From positions 28,124,501-28,188,500 of the forward strand of contig AP031356.1 in the NCBI GenBank assembly GCA_037833965.1: a stretch of DNA of 64,000 nucleotides, read 5' to 3'. Origin of the DNA: Marchantia polymorpha subsp. ruderalis (lineage: Eukaryota > Streptophyta > Marchantiopsida > Marchantiales > Marchantiaceae). Position 1 is the first letter of the stretch. Each line of letters opens with the position of its first letter. The position numbers were made by a program, and so were the translations under genes. Positions 1 through 12,971 of this stretch are shown here, piece by piece. The notes under the pieces are model-generated. The model saw nothing but the letters and a program-made list of their open reading frames with translations, was not told the origin of the DNA and searched no databases.

Positions 1-2600
1 TCCATTGTAGATTGACCTACCTACGTCTCTAAGGTAGATCTCTAACTAATGCTTTTATCATCAAGTATAAACACATACTCAAATGTAGATTTATCTCGTT
101 CAGATTTTGCGTATAATCAACATCAGCGGAGCCTGATAGGAATTTGGCATTGTCTAATAAATCATCAAATAATAAGCCATAATCCTTAGTTCTCTTCAAA
201 TACTTGAAAATCCATTTCATTGATTCCCAGTGAAACTTCCATAGATTTGAAATGTATCACCTCATTTTGTCTATTGCTAGAACAATATCAGGCCTTGTGC
301 ACACCATCAAATATGTGAGGTTGTTAACAACTTGGTTATATGAAACATATGACAGTTTTCCTTTCACTGGGATCGGTAGTACATTGAGCTGTGGAAAGTC
401 TGAAATGTGTTGTCAAAGGAATCCATAGTTCTTCAGAATTTGTCATGCTGAACCTGTCAAATATATGTTAAATATACTTGCCCTTAGTAAAACCTAAACT
501 ACTCTTATTCAAATTCCTATAAATGAACATCCCTAGTTTACTCTTCAATTTTTTCAAATCCTTCATTTTAAATGCAGACTTCAATTGGTTCTTGCATTTA
601 TCAACGTTGGATTGGTTCTTCGTCAAGATGAGCATTTCATTCACGTAGAGTACTGGAGAATAAGATTTTTACATTTTTTATTCATCATCTTCATGTAAAA
701 ACAAGGATCATACACACTCCGTGAAAAATCTTATGCCTTCATGAATTCGTTAAAATGCGTATTTCAACTGACTATGAGATTGCTTAAGTTCATCTAGTGA
801 TTTTAGTAATCTACAAACCAACTTCTCTTAACCTTTCATCTCAAAGCCAACAAGTTGTCTCATGTAGATTTTCTACTGTACATATTTATAGAGAGAAGTT
901 GTGATCATATCCATCAAATCAATAAAAAAATTAAAGAATGGATCCAATGCACATAACGGACAAATTGTAGCATATTTTGTTACAAATGAAAAAACTTTGT
1001 TCTATTTCACATCTTTTTTGTGTGAAACCTTCAACCATCAATCTAGTTTTTAAATATTCTTGCCTCGTCACTTGCTTGACAGTCTTTCACCTTGTACATT
1101 CACTTGAAAGCAATCAACGTTTGACTCCAAGGAAACTCAACTAGCTTTCAAGTTTTGTTAATAATCAGCATTTACATCTCATGTTTCATAGCAGTATTTC
1201 ATTCAAACTTATTCATCAAAGCTTGAGTCTGTACAAAAAAATTACTCTTCTTCAATGATCAATGCAATGTTATCATCATCCTTTGTAATAATGTCATGAT
1301 CTTCAAGAATGGATGAATCAACTCATACATCATACTTGACAAGAGCTCTACTAGCATGATTCGATAATATCCTAGTAAAAATTTTTGATTGATTTCTATC
1401 ATCTGGTGCAAATACGTGAGATTCAACAACAAGAATCCATTCATCTAGTTCCTATTATCCATGAACTTGTTTCAATTATACCAGTATTGTTACTTATTTC
1501 AAATCATTAAGCACATAATGATCAAACTATCACTGAATAATATTTGTGATTGGAAATTCATACACAACAACATTTGTGAGTGAAGATTTTTTGTTATCAG
1601 TATGAGAAGTCTGAGAACTGTTTTCATCTGAGAACTGTTTTCATCTTTTACTGATTTGGGCTCTATTACTAGCTTCCATTCAAACGATGTCAAAAAATTG
1701 ATTGCACTAGAAAAAAGAGATTTAACAAATAAACTGTGGTGTTGACAGCTTTGGTTCAAAACTCACATGGTAAATCAAACTGTCTCAACATACTCAGCAT
1801 TTTTCCCTGATATTGTTAGATTAAATTTCTGAAAAACAACATTCTTTGGGGTCTTATCCCTTGTTTGTGGTTTTTGCTTGTATTGTGTTTTTTAGCCTTT
1901 TGACCATTTGTATACCTCGGGCTTGATCTATTACCATGTACCATTTACCATTTGCAAAGTATAAACTTTGACAAGTAAATACTTTCTCTTTGCAATAACT
2001 CTAAAAATTCTCAAAAGTATACTTTCCCCATTATCCATACGCAAATATTTCACATTTCATAACTTGGTACTTTCAACTTTGAAAGTTGCAAATAGCTCAA
2101 AATTGTGTGTGAAAAAATTAATCCACACAATTCCTAAAAAATCATCGATAAATGGTACATAATACAACTTTCCAAAGAGTGAGGCAATAGAAAAGTGTCT
2201 TCACATGTCCCTTTGTATATTCTAAGTAATTCTTTGGAATTATGAATCCCAACACCAAAGGCTTATATGTGTTGCTTGCTCATGGTACAATGTTCGCGAA
2301 ACGCTAAAGTCAATTTTACCTAAACCAAGTAGCTACTTCCTCTCGTCTAGTAGAGACATGTAACTATCATTCATGAATCATAGATGAGAATGTCATACTT
2401 GAGACATTTTAACTAGAGATCCGGTAACTTGGCCACATATGATATTGCACTTTAGCAAGTACAAATTACTGTGCTTATGTTCTAGGCCGTGTGAGTCTAA
2501 CATTCCAAGAGAAATCAAGTTCTTTCTCATGTCATATATAAACCTAACTTTGGTTGCTGTACATTTGATCTCATCCACATTTCAATGATCGATAAGAAAT
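1..2600 (-). mobile_element. Copia-type LTR retroelement fossil (internal region)
   Basis: Minus-strand translations show Ty1/copia polyprotein pieces in the expected order. A gag-pre-integrase-like stretch (context RKNLISLGMLDSHG) lies at about 2393-2578. A reverse-transcriptase segment with a YVNEMLI-like version of the copia YVDDM block is near 620-660. An RNase H-like end with a SADVDY block is at about 29-220. The element is broken in many places and looks old. No LTRs were found; the 3' end runs off the left edge of the window. Family assignment rests on motif order, not on a search. Confidence 0.72.
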
Positions 2601-3766
2601 TATTAATAAACAAGAGTATTAAAATTAATTAATAGAAAGAGTCTTATTTCCATCATTTATTTTGATTTTAAAAATCTAAAGATCAATGACAAGATCACCA
2701 AAGATCTTAAATTTTTTTGAAAGTTATTAGCTCCAAGAGTTACTCTAAGCTGTTTAGCAACACTTTACAATGAACTTGTCGCTCAAGAGACTCAAATAAA
2801 ATAAAAAAATTATCATACTCATTTCTTTGCTTCAAAATGAAAGGTTGTAAATACAGTATTAATATTCAAAGTTTACTCTTGAAAGTTTTTCTAGTCATGG
2901 TTATTGTAGATGTACAGCTTTGACATCAACTTCTTGTTTATAACCGTAGTCTTCCATAGAAGATTGTCACCAAGTCCATTGTATTTGACTATGTAATATC
3001 ATGCTACTCAAGACTTCATGGTTGTAATCTCATTTTGCCAAATCCTTGATGTAATTCTTTGTTTTGTATTTGCAAACGGATCTTCTTTTGGAGTCATATA
3101 ACTGAAACTTTAAAAATTTATGTTACACAGTCACATAATATTATTACCTTGTTGGTGTAAGAAGAATGAATTGATTACCTCTTGCTTGAGTTTTATAGCA
3201 GGAGAAGCTCTTGTGTGCATCAAAGAAGTTTTGACAAACTTTGAAACGAAACAATCTAAGATACAAATCCGTACTCAAGAGCATGGGACAAACCTGCACT
3301 CGAACTTAGAATTGCATCTCTTTCAACAAGTTGCAGTGACCATTGTATAAGAAATGGTCGATAATGAATCCTTCGAAGCTTTCACAAATACAGCAACATT
3401 TTTTCCAAGTTTTGCCCACTATATTCAGCTCTTCAACTAGATTTTATATCACAACAGTATCTGCATCTCTAATACTGATAATTTTTTTGAAATCTTGGTC
3501 CTGTCGAGTTGATGAAACTTCTGCCGCCTGCTCAACATGAACACCGACTTTCCTTATTGAAAGTCTCTTTTCAACACCTTGCCTGAGAGTGTAGTGTCTC
3601 AATCTTCTCTATTATCTCACAATCTACAACCTTAGGTAATGACTATACATTGAAAGCAACAAATTTTGGTAGAGCAATCTTCGAAGGTTATTGGAAAGCT
3701 TTGTCACTGAAACATTGATTGACATGATTCAAATTTATCATTTAACATACTTATTAATATTTATAT

Positions 3767-3810
3767 ATGTACGAACACATCAAATATTTATATTTGATGT
3801 GTTCGTACAT
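3767..3810. repeat. 44-bp near-perfect palindrome (21-2-21)
   Basis: Arm 3767-3787 is the exact reverse complement of 3790-3810; only the TT at 3788-3789 is unpaired. The match stops abruptly on both sides. No target-site duplication or terminal motif is visible, so I do not call it a transposon. Confidence 0.97.
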
Positions 3811-4288
3811 GGCCCGATGTTACATCTTGAGTTTGATACTTGTACCGCTTGATGGCGTCTTCCGGACTTTATGTTATTATATTGTGTTCACCATTAACAC
3901 CGATTTTTTCAGAATTTGCATTCAAAAGTCGTAATACCTCAGTTTCACATGTGACGATCGCGACTACCTTAATATCTCTCCCTCATATTCCTTTCAATGT
4001 GTCGGCTAGCTTTACGCAAAGTTAGGCGCCTCTGGTGAGTTTCAGAACTCAAGAAGATGGTGTGGATTTCTAACTTCACATAAACACATCACAATACGTA
4101 CTAATATAAATGATGGGATCAAAGATGAAACATTTTGTACAGATAACATAAGACTAGTCATCAGCTAAAGATTTCTCTATATAACTGGGTCTCTCCCAGG
4201 ACGACTTCCTCTGTCAACAGGATCAACCATCGTCCAAGAGAACCGAGTCTAAGTTCACAGGTCGTGTGAACAGTACTCTTGACATAGT

Positions 4289-4318
4289 AAACCCTAAACC
4301 CTTTCTCAGAAAGGGTTT
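4289..4318. repeat. Telomere-like repeat fused to an 11-1-11 palindrome
   Basis: 4289-4302 is two exact CCCTAAA-type heptamers (AAACCCTAAACCCT). From 4296 it becomes a palindrome: arm 4296-4306, centre c4307, arm 4308-4318, ending AGGGTTT. The telomeric unit is therefore present in both orientations head to head. Confidence 0.9.
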
Positions 4319-5031
4319 GATCTACTGGACTCACTCCATAGAAGAGAAGATCGCAGATGTGAACAAGTAAAAACGTTTGATGTTACCTCAATGTGATGGC
4401 AAGTATCCCAGAAGTCTAAGCCCTACGACCAAACGATACACATCTGAAGGAGCCTCTAGTAATCTGCTCACCTCGACTACAGTGTCGTGTCGAGGTCGAG
4501 ATGCACAATATATGAAATCTTCCGACAACCCATCAAGCAAAGAAAAAGAAATGATCGATAACGTAGCTGAAGTGCAAGAGGACATGAATGACATGGATTA
4601 ATTCCATTATATTAACGGTTTAGTTGAAGGCCGGAGGACTACTTCTCGGAACAAAACAGAGCAAGCATGGTATGTCTCAAATATGGCTCCTTCGCAAAGA
4701 CAGCAACAAAGTCTACTGATTGACGAAGAAATTGTAAGTGCAATTCAGAAGATGTCCACTCTCCTTTGCACTCGGTCCCATTGAAGCTCAAGAGTCTGCT
4801 CACACAACGGTATTAAGCTCTGCGCTTTGATTTGAATAACTTTACAATACTTTTAGCATCAGGCGTAAACAATCAATACATCGCAGCTCGTCTCGGCTTC
4901 AAGAAAAAGGTTCCTATGCCCCTAGCCCAGGGTTTGTTAAACAGAGATCACTTCAGATCCTACGGGCGAAGTCGAAGATCAACGAATCTTTAAATTCAAG
5001 AAACTACAAATCGTGTTCCTGGCCGGCAAAA

Positions 5032-8000
5032 TCAAGGCGGCGACATATTTCCGAGGCATAAATATTTCATCTGCACCAAGAAGCACCCGCAAATATCCCA
5101 TCATTGTCAAATCAAGGCACGTAACTCAGATCTCAGAAAATTCCTTCTGCCTCATCGATAAGTACTTTCAAACATCCTAGAAAAGGGAGCAAACCGACAA
5201 AAACGTTAAACTAAACCCTAGCCATAAACTAAACCAGCGAGAGAATCTTCTGAACTATTACAGTCCCAAGTTCTAACATGTCTTCCCTTATAAATATCAA
5301 AGTAGACTTTCCAGGGCTTTCCGATTGAGAATATACAATAAGTATATGTTTAACCGAAGAAGAACTTTTTGTGATACTGACCTCAAGATATTCGTCAAGA
5401 CCATACTTTGAGCCCTCCCGACCAAGCCCAGATTGCTTCATACCACCAAAAGGAGCCACCTACGTGAATATAGAGAAAATGATCAGTCGTGGACGTGAAG
5501 ACCTTTTCAGTTCCGTAAAGAATCTCTAAAAACTTGATCGTACCGAAGGTAAGTCCACAACTTTCACATGAAGAGGGAAACCATGGAGGACAGGAAAGTC
5601 AAATCGATCACACTGAGGAAGCAGACAGATATTATGAGTGAAATCGCGTGCTTCAGACGATTCATCTCGATATAATAGACTCGATTACCTCCGTCGAAAT
5701 TAGACCCTCATTGAGACCAACCATGCCGTACTCTAAAGCCTCTGCGATGCGCCAGCCCCTTGTAATATTCTCCGTGAAAATGTATGAAGCAAGACCTGAG
5801 GATTTTCAAGCTACTCGTCTCAGGAGATCTCCAAATCTATGGTAACCTTTTAACATAAAAAATCAGAAGGTAACGGGCTGATAAAAACTATGCCACCTAA
5901 AAAAATTTATAGCCCACATGTCTTATAAGGTAGGAGCCAGGTTTTCTTTTTCCTACTTTGTGAGCAGGAAATATATGATAAAACCTCACTTCTTCGACTG
6001 CGGACAGAAAATAAAAGTGTGATAGAGTGGAATTCAGTATTATAACTTGAGCCTCACGGAAATGAAAAGATTTGGCATATATTTTGCATAAGTTGTTAAG
6101 TTGACCTACCAAACTCAGTGTCGTTTGCCATTGCGACTGCTTCTTTGTCATCTTTGAACCTGATGAGAGGTGCCACTGGACCAAAAACTTCCTCGCTGAA
6201 ACAAAAAATATGATATCGTTAGCAATATGGGTTGTTGGGAGTCATAAGGCTAACTTCTACGTCCTCTTTGCTCAGATCTGAGACAGAGAAGGTAAGTCAG
6301 GTTTTCTTAGCTTAGAAGGCGCTTACCTGAATATTCTCATATCCACAGTTGCATCTGCTAAAACAGTGGGCTCGTAAAATGTGCGGCCCAAACTGTGCTT
6401 TTTACCCCCGGTGAGGACCTTTGCTCCCTGTCATATTGGAGGCCAAGCACAACACCCTGAGGGACTGCAATATAGAGCTAAAACGGAACACCAAGAGAAG
6501 CGAGTGTTCCGAACTTCTCAGTTGGAAATGCTACAGAGACCAGGTCAGACATAGACAAGCTGAGCCACATAGTCTCGGGTGATGTATAATCCTGCCATCC
6601 ACTAAAGAGATCAAGGAAGCACCAGACCGACTAAGACACAGGGTGCACCGAAAAAAAAGGAGGCCAGGATTACCTTTGCAACAGCATCTTCAACGTGAGA
6701 TTCTACCTGGCGATCAAAGGAGGACACTCATTTAGGATCAGGAGAATTTCTTTATCTATAAATACGGTCAAACAATAAAGAACCACAATTCAAAGCACAA
6801 TAAAAGACAATGAACACACCCTTCGAGCTCCACCACAAACTATGTACATTTTGTTATAGGTCAAAACATCATATTGTTCCATACCTTCACCACGGCGGCT
6901 GGATTGATCAAAGGACCCTATTGAGAAGATACAAGAAACAAAATAAGTATGCCATGCTGTTTAGTAAGTAGCAATTAAACGGATACGAAATAAACTTTGA
7001 GACCAAAAAGACACACTTGAGTAACGCCTTCGTCCAATCCATTTCCAACTTGTAGTTGGGAGACAGCTAGCGCAAAGGCCTTCGCAAACTCCGCATAGAT
7101 CCCTGCATTTCCGTGTTTCAAATCCTTCAGCATAGTCATTCGTATGAAATGGTTTCCGGAGAGTGCACACACCTCCCTTGAGAATCCGATAGAAATATAC
7201 ACACAGAATCGCGTACCATACTCGACAAACAAAGTGTACAAACAAAAAGTATCGAAACCCCAAGGGAGACATCATGTATCCAAGTAAGCTTCTATTCTTT
7301 TTCCTAACCAAGTGTTCTGTACTTAAGCACGTCTTAAGATGTAGGTGTCCTTACCGTCTTGCACAAAGATTCTGTTCACACAAACACAAGTCTGGCCGCT
7401 ATTCCGGTACTTTGCAGCCAGCTGCATCATTAAAAGCAGGATTGAAGTTCACAGAGAGATCTTTCGTTTGCATCATACCGAAGCCCCCAGGGCGAGCCCC
7501 GGTAATCGTACGCTCGATCGGAAATCCACATACTATTAAGACTTCACCAGAGGCATTAGGTCAAAGGTTTTATACATGTCAACACTATGATTTTCTAGTG
7601 GACAAAACTGACCAAACAAAACTGACAGAACTGAAACAAAACTGACCCTTTGGCAAAAAGAGGAGAAAAAAATATCTGTTAGAGAGAGCAAAATATTATA
7701 CTTAGCAGAGAAGGGGAGGTAAACTTACAAATGTTCGCTTAGCACTACCAAGACCTAAAACGTACTAATTAGAAAAAGGATCTCGAACGTCCACTCGAAA
7801 CGAAACGTGACCAGTAGTTATCAATGTAAGGTATCTTCGAACAGAAATTTAAGAAACTGACGTGCATTGCAATTTGAAGAGCCCAGTTCGAACCAAAATA
7901 GACATACAAACTGAATGAACAAGGGCTTACCGCGCCTTTGACAGCTAAGTCGATGTTGGCGTCGTCAAATATTATACAAGGGGCATTACCACCTAGCTCC

Positions 8001-11000
8001 AAGGATACCTGCAGATCAAATCCAGTTAATGATCTACCTTAAGACACCCCTAACGCCAATGCATTAGTCTAAACAGCCTCAAGTTGTATGAAGCCTACCT
8101 TCTTGACCGTCGCCGCAGAGCCTTCCATCAACTTCTTCCCGATTTGAGTTGACCCTGTGAAGGTGATTTTACGGACCTGACAAGAAACACGATCAGACTA
8201 AACCCTGAACCCCTTACGCTCACATTCGGACATTTTGACATCAACAAAGAGGGAAAATTTCATTTAGATAAGTTGATAATTTCCAAGGAGGAAATACTAA
8301 CAAAGAATCTTGCAAGGTTGCAAGAATTTCATCCATAGCTTCATAAATGGCGTACATCATTGAGGTAGTTATTGCGAAATAAATTTAACCTTCATACCCT
8401 GGTACTTTCTAACAGTGCAGCTCCAATCTGAGGAGCATCTCCTGTCACGATATTCAGAACGCCCTGAGAGAAAAACATACAATTTGTGAAAGAAAGCGAA
8501 AAGAGCCTACAGATTAACGCAAATTTATGAAACTGTTCTGCTTGTCTATCCAAGGCCAGAACTTAACTGCAGGTATTCCTGCTTCAACCGCCAGCTTTGC
8601 TGCTGCCATAGCACTCAGAGGCGTGAACTCTGACGGTTTGACAATAATTGTACAACCAGCAGCGAGTGCTGGTGCTACCTGAATATGTCACAAGCAGTTA
8701 GAAATCAAGTATATAGACGCGTTGAATGGAATCTACAAGCAGTAAAAACTGAAATATAGTGAACACACCAGGCAACACACATTTGAGTGAACCATTTCGC
8801 TATTACTCAGTAACAAAATACAACTTAGATTTTGAATCACATTTCAGTAGAAGAGGAAATTCAATGCTTCTCCAATCTCCAATTAGCGAGTGCTCCAAAT
8901 AGTCCTCAAAGGCTCCTGACCTTCCTTGTAATCATGGCAAGCGGAAAATTCCATGGTGTTATTGCTCCAACCACACCAACAGGCTGCCACCAACAGGATT
9001 AACAAGCCTTATTATCACGACGATAGTGATGAACTCGAATGTCCAGACTATCCTCTCCAATATAACATGAAAAATTCACAAAGCAAAAAAGATTGGATCC
9101 CGGACAAAGCGGAAAGTGTATGAAGTCCCCAGTAAATTGAAAACAGAGCGAAGAAGATGTCCTTGGAAGCAAGTGATTGTCACCATCTCGGTCCCAAGTA
9201 TGAAAAGCGAATGCAAGACATCGGCAACTTCTGGTTAAACCTTACCTGCCGCAAGACAAATATACGTTTGTCCTGAGTTGTTGCAGGAATAATATCTCCA
9301 TAAATACGCTTTGCCTCTTCAGCATATAACTCGACAAATCCGGCAGCATAAACAATCTGTTATCTGTTAGAGTTTATTCAATATTTATTTTATTTTTGCG
9401 TGTTAAAACACAAAAATGCTGTGCCCGAGCCCAAAAAACGTCGGTATGACGACGTATGAAAAGAAATTCTCGACCTTAATCTGGACATTTGGAATGGTGC
9501 AAGGAAGAGGACAAAACCGAAGTACCTCTCCGAGAGCTTCTTTCAGCGGCTTCCCTTGCTCCAAAGTCATCAATCGACCCAGCTCCTCTTTGTTTTGTAT
9601 CAAGAGATCAAACCTTAGCCAAAATTATCATAACCAGGGTCCATGTCAGATAATGTAAGCAGTTTGGATAGGCTTTATGTTGCATGCATACAAAGACGGC
9701 ATACTCGGTGCTTTGGTCGGTTACGAGTCCACTAACATGTCTTTTTGTTAAGTGGATGTTGCCAAACAAGTACAATTGATGACAGCTGAGATATTTAAGA
9801 TACTAGACCAGCTTTTGAAAGTGATAAAGCTCACCACTTGCGCAACAGCTTGCTTCGTTCTGTGTTCGTTTTCTGGCTCCAAGCTGAATTCACAAAAATC
9901 GATCCTCATAATATATATGGACTGCGAAACGCAAGAGCTACAAAACTGGGATAGATACTATCGAGGGTCAGAAAAAAAAACCCCCTGTTGTATTGTAACT
10001 CACCAGTCATAACGCGAAAAGAAAAATAGAACTCGTTTCAATAGAACAGGCAGAAATTCTGTGTCATCTATCCTTTTTTCTGACTTCTGCCATTATGTCA
10101 GAACTGAAGTAGATGGTGAGAATTCAGTGACTGGAATGATAGCACTACGATCTGCAGACTAATATGCAGATCAGATTCAGTTACCGGGAAAGGCTTCATG
10201 GGCAGCGGTGATGGCCAACTCTGTTTCTTTCCGCCCCATAAATGGAACACTTGTGAGAAGCTCCCCGGTTGCAGGATTGGTTACCTAGAAGACGGATAAC
10301 GTGAAATCATCAGCTGACTTTAGAGTGAGGTTCTCATCAGAACTACAATATGTTCCGACCGCCAAGATGTTCACCTAAGCAATAATGGTCACAGTTTTAG
10401 ACTGTGAATTTGAGCAGATTGAACATCTTCGGCACTGGAATAATTCATTTCCACCTCGTCAAATCTTAGCTGTAGTTTGACCAAAACCCTGCCTCAGCAC
10501 ATATGTCAATACAGCCAGTGGCACGGGTGAAAGCCTGTAATAATCCAGAAAACATTCAGAACGAAAAAACTAGGCTATACATCAAACTTGCATGACCGGG
10601 CAGAGAGGAAACTCAACGTTTAATGTACGACCATCGATGGCATCGCACCATTTATCTCCAATCAGTGCTCTAGAAAGAAGAAGTCCGGCATCTTTCAGTT
10701 TTTTGGCAGCCACATGAGAATTCGAGTGCGCCACTGTACCCATCTACAACAAGGATAGCAACAAAGATGCTTCTGGATTTCAGGATTTCCAATTCCTTGT
10801 GTTTGCAACGAACAATCTTTCTCCCAATGATCTAAAAGGTAAATTTGAACTCCACTGAAAAAGACTTGACGAACAAAGCGAGATACCAACACCTTCACTG
10901 AATGGTGAGTCGCAACGTATGTTACGTAAAGCCACACGAGAATATGTATGATAATAAATTCGTTGACACAAAAGGACGGAATGATTAGTGCAGAGATTTT

Positions 11001-11602
11001 ACGATCTCTGCAGTTAATGTAGCAGTAGGCGACTCAGCTCTTCTCGATAAAACCACGAAAGTGGTGAACTTTCTAGCGTAACTTAAAAAGGATTGATAGA
11101 CGCAAAGCCAATGAGCCAACAACAACAGCTGAGGAGTTGAACTTTTAGTATCATTATGGGAACAGGGCAGTATGACTGCGATAAAAGCACGGTAGGAAGC
11201 TCAATCAAAGTGAGTTCATCGAATCCCTTGTCTCTATCATCGATTCCACCAGAATCTGATAATAGAAGGAAAATTGTTGGAACTTGAGTCCAAGAATACT
11301 TCAATTGATTACAAACTGATGTGCGTGTCCCCGGCAAGAAGTAGCTACTGAGGTCATTCGGGCCACAATTTGTTGATTTCATCTCATTCAGCTTATCCCC
11401 TGTATCCACAGCTTAAAACTACATAATTCTAGGTGTGATGACCAAAGCAATCTAGATGAGGAGAATTATGAACAGAACTCCGATAGTGAGCAAGTACGAA
11501 GAATTCCGCACGTACCCTGCAACGACCGCGGGAACTCGCAAACGTGGAGTGTACTGAGATAGACGACAGTCCTCTACTGACGCGCCTTGCAAATACCAAC
11601 AT
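5032..11602 (-). CDS. ALDH5F1: Succinic-semialdehyde dehydrogenase, mitochondrial (20 exons)
   Basis: NAD-dependent oxidation of succinic semialdehyde to succinate, last step of the GABA shunt in the mitochondrial matrix. Coding exons in order: 11602-11516, 10743-10618, 10284-10185, 9883-9835, 9613-9526, 9356-9246, 8983-8921, 8678-8568, 8463-8398, 8176-8099, 8008-7931, 7421-7355, 7102-7017, 6917-6885, 6706-6674, 6427-6327, 6195-6110, 5795-5689, 5459-5382, 5070-5032. They join in frame to 1,587 nt = 528 aa, the length I recall for the Arabidopsis enzyme. Residues 1-29 are Arg/Ser-rich without acids, a typical mitochondrial presequence. Family motifs: TPWNFP (about 196-201), ELGGNAP with Glu297, and GQTCVC with catalytic Cys331 and Cys333 (the CxC pair is known as a redox switch in this family). 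C-terminus [11 protein letters not shown]. All introns are GT-AG; no lesion seen. Start chosen because it alone gives a transit peptide joining exon 2 in phase. Confidence 0.96.
10989..11012. repeat. Stem-loop 9-6-9 in SSADH intron 1
   Basis: TGCAGAGAT (10989-10997) and its exact complement (11004-11012) flank a 6-nt loop. It lies in the 772-bp first intron of the SSADH gene. Short enough that chance is possible. Confidence 0.75.
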
Positions 11603-12366
11603 TGTGGCGTGACAGTAGTGTTATAAGTTCGAATGTATTTGGAGTTGACGTGGGATGTATTTGGAGCAGCTCCACTGATTTCCGCGGCTGAAGCACGGCC
11701 AAATCGAGTAATCTCCAGCTCAACGGTCTCAGACTAAGCAGCTTGGATTCACCTCGGACAGAACGACCAATCACAGAGGTCTAACGACAAATTTACTTGG
11801 TCCCTCCTCTGACATTATAGAGCATTGATTTCGTGGCCGTCAATACCTAATGCTTCAGCGAGCCGTCACTCCACTTTAAGATCAACCATTCCTTAGACGA
11901 TTTATTACTCCATTCTTCTTGTGGCCGAATAAATATTTATCTGGCCAGCTTGGAACTCTCATGTCCGTCACCTACACAACAAGCCTCTCATCACAATTTT
12001 AGCTAGGATGACGAAGTAACAGCACAATGTTATTGAATTCCTTATTCGTTCCGATTTGCTTTTTGCCCCCAACGAGTAACCAGGAGCTCTCAGCCTGATA
12101 TTCTCCGCTATTCCAGGATCCCATTCAACTAAGTTACACGCTCATCATTCAATCATGACCACGTCCATTGGCGTTGAGTATGTCCTTTTTTACTTCAAAT
12201 CCTTCACCTTTCTCATGTCATGCACTCTTGTAACCATATGTATTTTATCCGACTTTCTTTCATATGCTTTTGCACTCTCGCGAATTTCTCATACCAACCA
12301 GAAATAATAATATGGTATTTGCCTAACAAGTCATCCTTAGAAATACCTCCTCTACTGTTCTAAAAC

Positions 12367-12434
12367 TGAGGTTAATCTCACTTCGAAGACCATTAACGGT
12401 TAATGATCTTTTTAGGATTTAATGATTAACCTCA
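12367..12434. repeat. Inverted repeat, 11-bp arms, in divergent promoter
   Basis: TGAGGTTAATC at 12367-12377 and its exact complement at 12424-12434 enclose 46 bp of AT-rich sequence, which itself repeats GGTTAATGAT-like words. It might be a small foldback element; no target duplication is obvious. Confidence 0.7.
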
Positions 12435-12537
12435 AAAAAACAAAAGAATAGAGCCGCCTATTAGAATTGGCTGTAAAGCTGTCAACTATGCACGCTACAC
12501 GGATCACGGTTCAGGGGAAGGATTCAGTCAGCTGTAA

Positions 12538-12549
12538 TGACACGTGTCA
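12538..12549. promoter_or_regulatory. Palindromic G-box / ABRE-like site
   Basis: TGACACGTGTCA is a perfect 12-bp palindrome around the CACGTG core bound by plant bZIP and bHLH factors. It lies about 420 bp upstream of the APC8 start codon and about 940 bp from the SSADH start. Function is inferred from the motif only. Confidence 0.6.
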
Positions 12550-12971
12550 AATTCAAACAGAAACTTTGTACATACGTCACCAAGCTGTGCGACTGGATAT
12601 ACAAGAACGTCTCTTAATTCGTTGGCACAATAAGGATTCCTCTTAGAATTCCGGGGGAAGTGTAGTACAGCTTTGGCCGTGACGCTTCCCGATGTTGGCT
12701 TCGACCTCGTGGAATGCGACGTGACGATGTCGGAGAACCTCGAACAGGTGCATCCATCTGCTTTTTCTACCTCGTAATCGTTATGAGGACGCGCTCCGTG
12801 CCCATTTTACACTTCGAAATCCTGTAAAACCCTAGAAAGGCATGAACTCTGAGTTCAGGTGGGAGAAGAGCATGAAGCGCTTGGAAAAGGATATTGCCGG
12901 GGATATGTCAAACGGTGAACTGATGGTGATGCAAGTCCGAAAATGGCAACGCTGAGTGAAATGCTGTTGTC

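Larger units (their letters stand above)
2601..5031. other. Intergenic stretch, no gene recognised
   Basis: No translated stretch here is recognisable and codon use looks non-coding. The right part (about 4600-5031) is presumably the 3' UTR and downstream flank of the minus-strand SSADH gene. Two structured elements are listed separately: a 44-bp palindrome at 3767-3810 and a telomere-like/palindromic block at 4289-4318. Weak reading frames at 3120-3540 and 4377-4601 have no family signature. Confidence 0.6.
11603..12971. promoter_or_regulatory. Divergent promoter region between SSADH and APC8
   Basis: 1,369 bp separate the two start codons, which point away from each other, so this segment must hold both promoters and 5' UTRs. 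No clear TATA box was seen for either gene. It contains the G-box palindrome at 12538-12549 and an inverted repeat at 12367-12434. Minus-strand frames extending above 11602 do not continue the SSADH coding sequence. Confidence 0.7.

Noticed and set aside
3120-3540. Two consecutive plus-strand frames
   Set aside because: No recognisable motif and AT-rich, non-coding-like codon use.
3767-3810. Calling the palindrome a MITE
   Set aside because: No target-site duplication, no internal sequence and no second copy in the window.
5229-5381. Extension of the SSADH penultimate exon past its donor
   Set aside because: The conserved C-terminus KYLCLGNM is found in a separate last exon at 5032-5070, so the read-through frame is intron.
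10484-10534. Possible SSADH exon reading [15 protein letters not shown]
   Set aside because: It imitates the NPATGE block, but the true exon at 10185-10284 ([10 protein letters not shown]...) matches the family over its full length and joins in phase.
11574-11774. Minus-strand frame overlapping the SSADH start, Arg/Leu rich like a transit peptide
   Set aside because: It begins with GTG, and the other frame with a real ATG at 11602 gives a presequence that splices correctly into exon 2.
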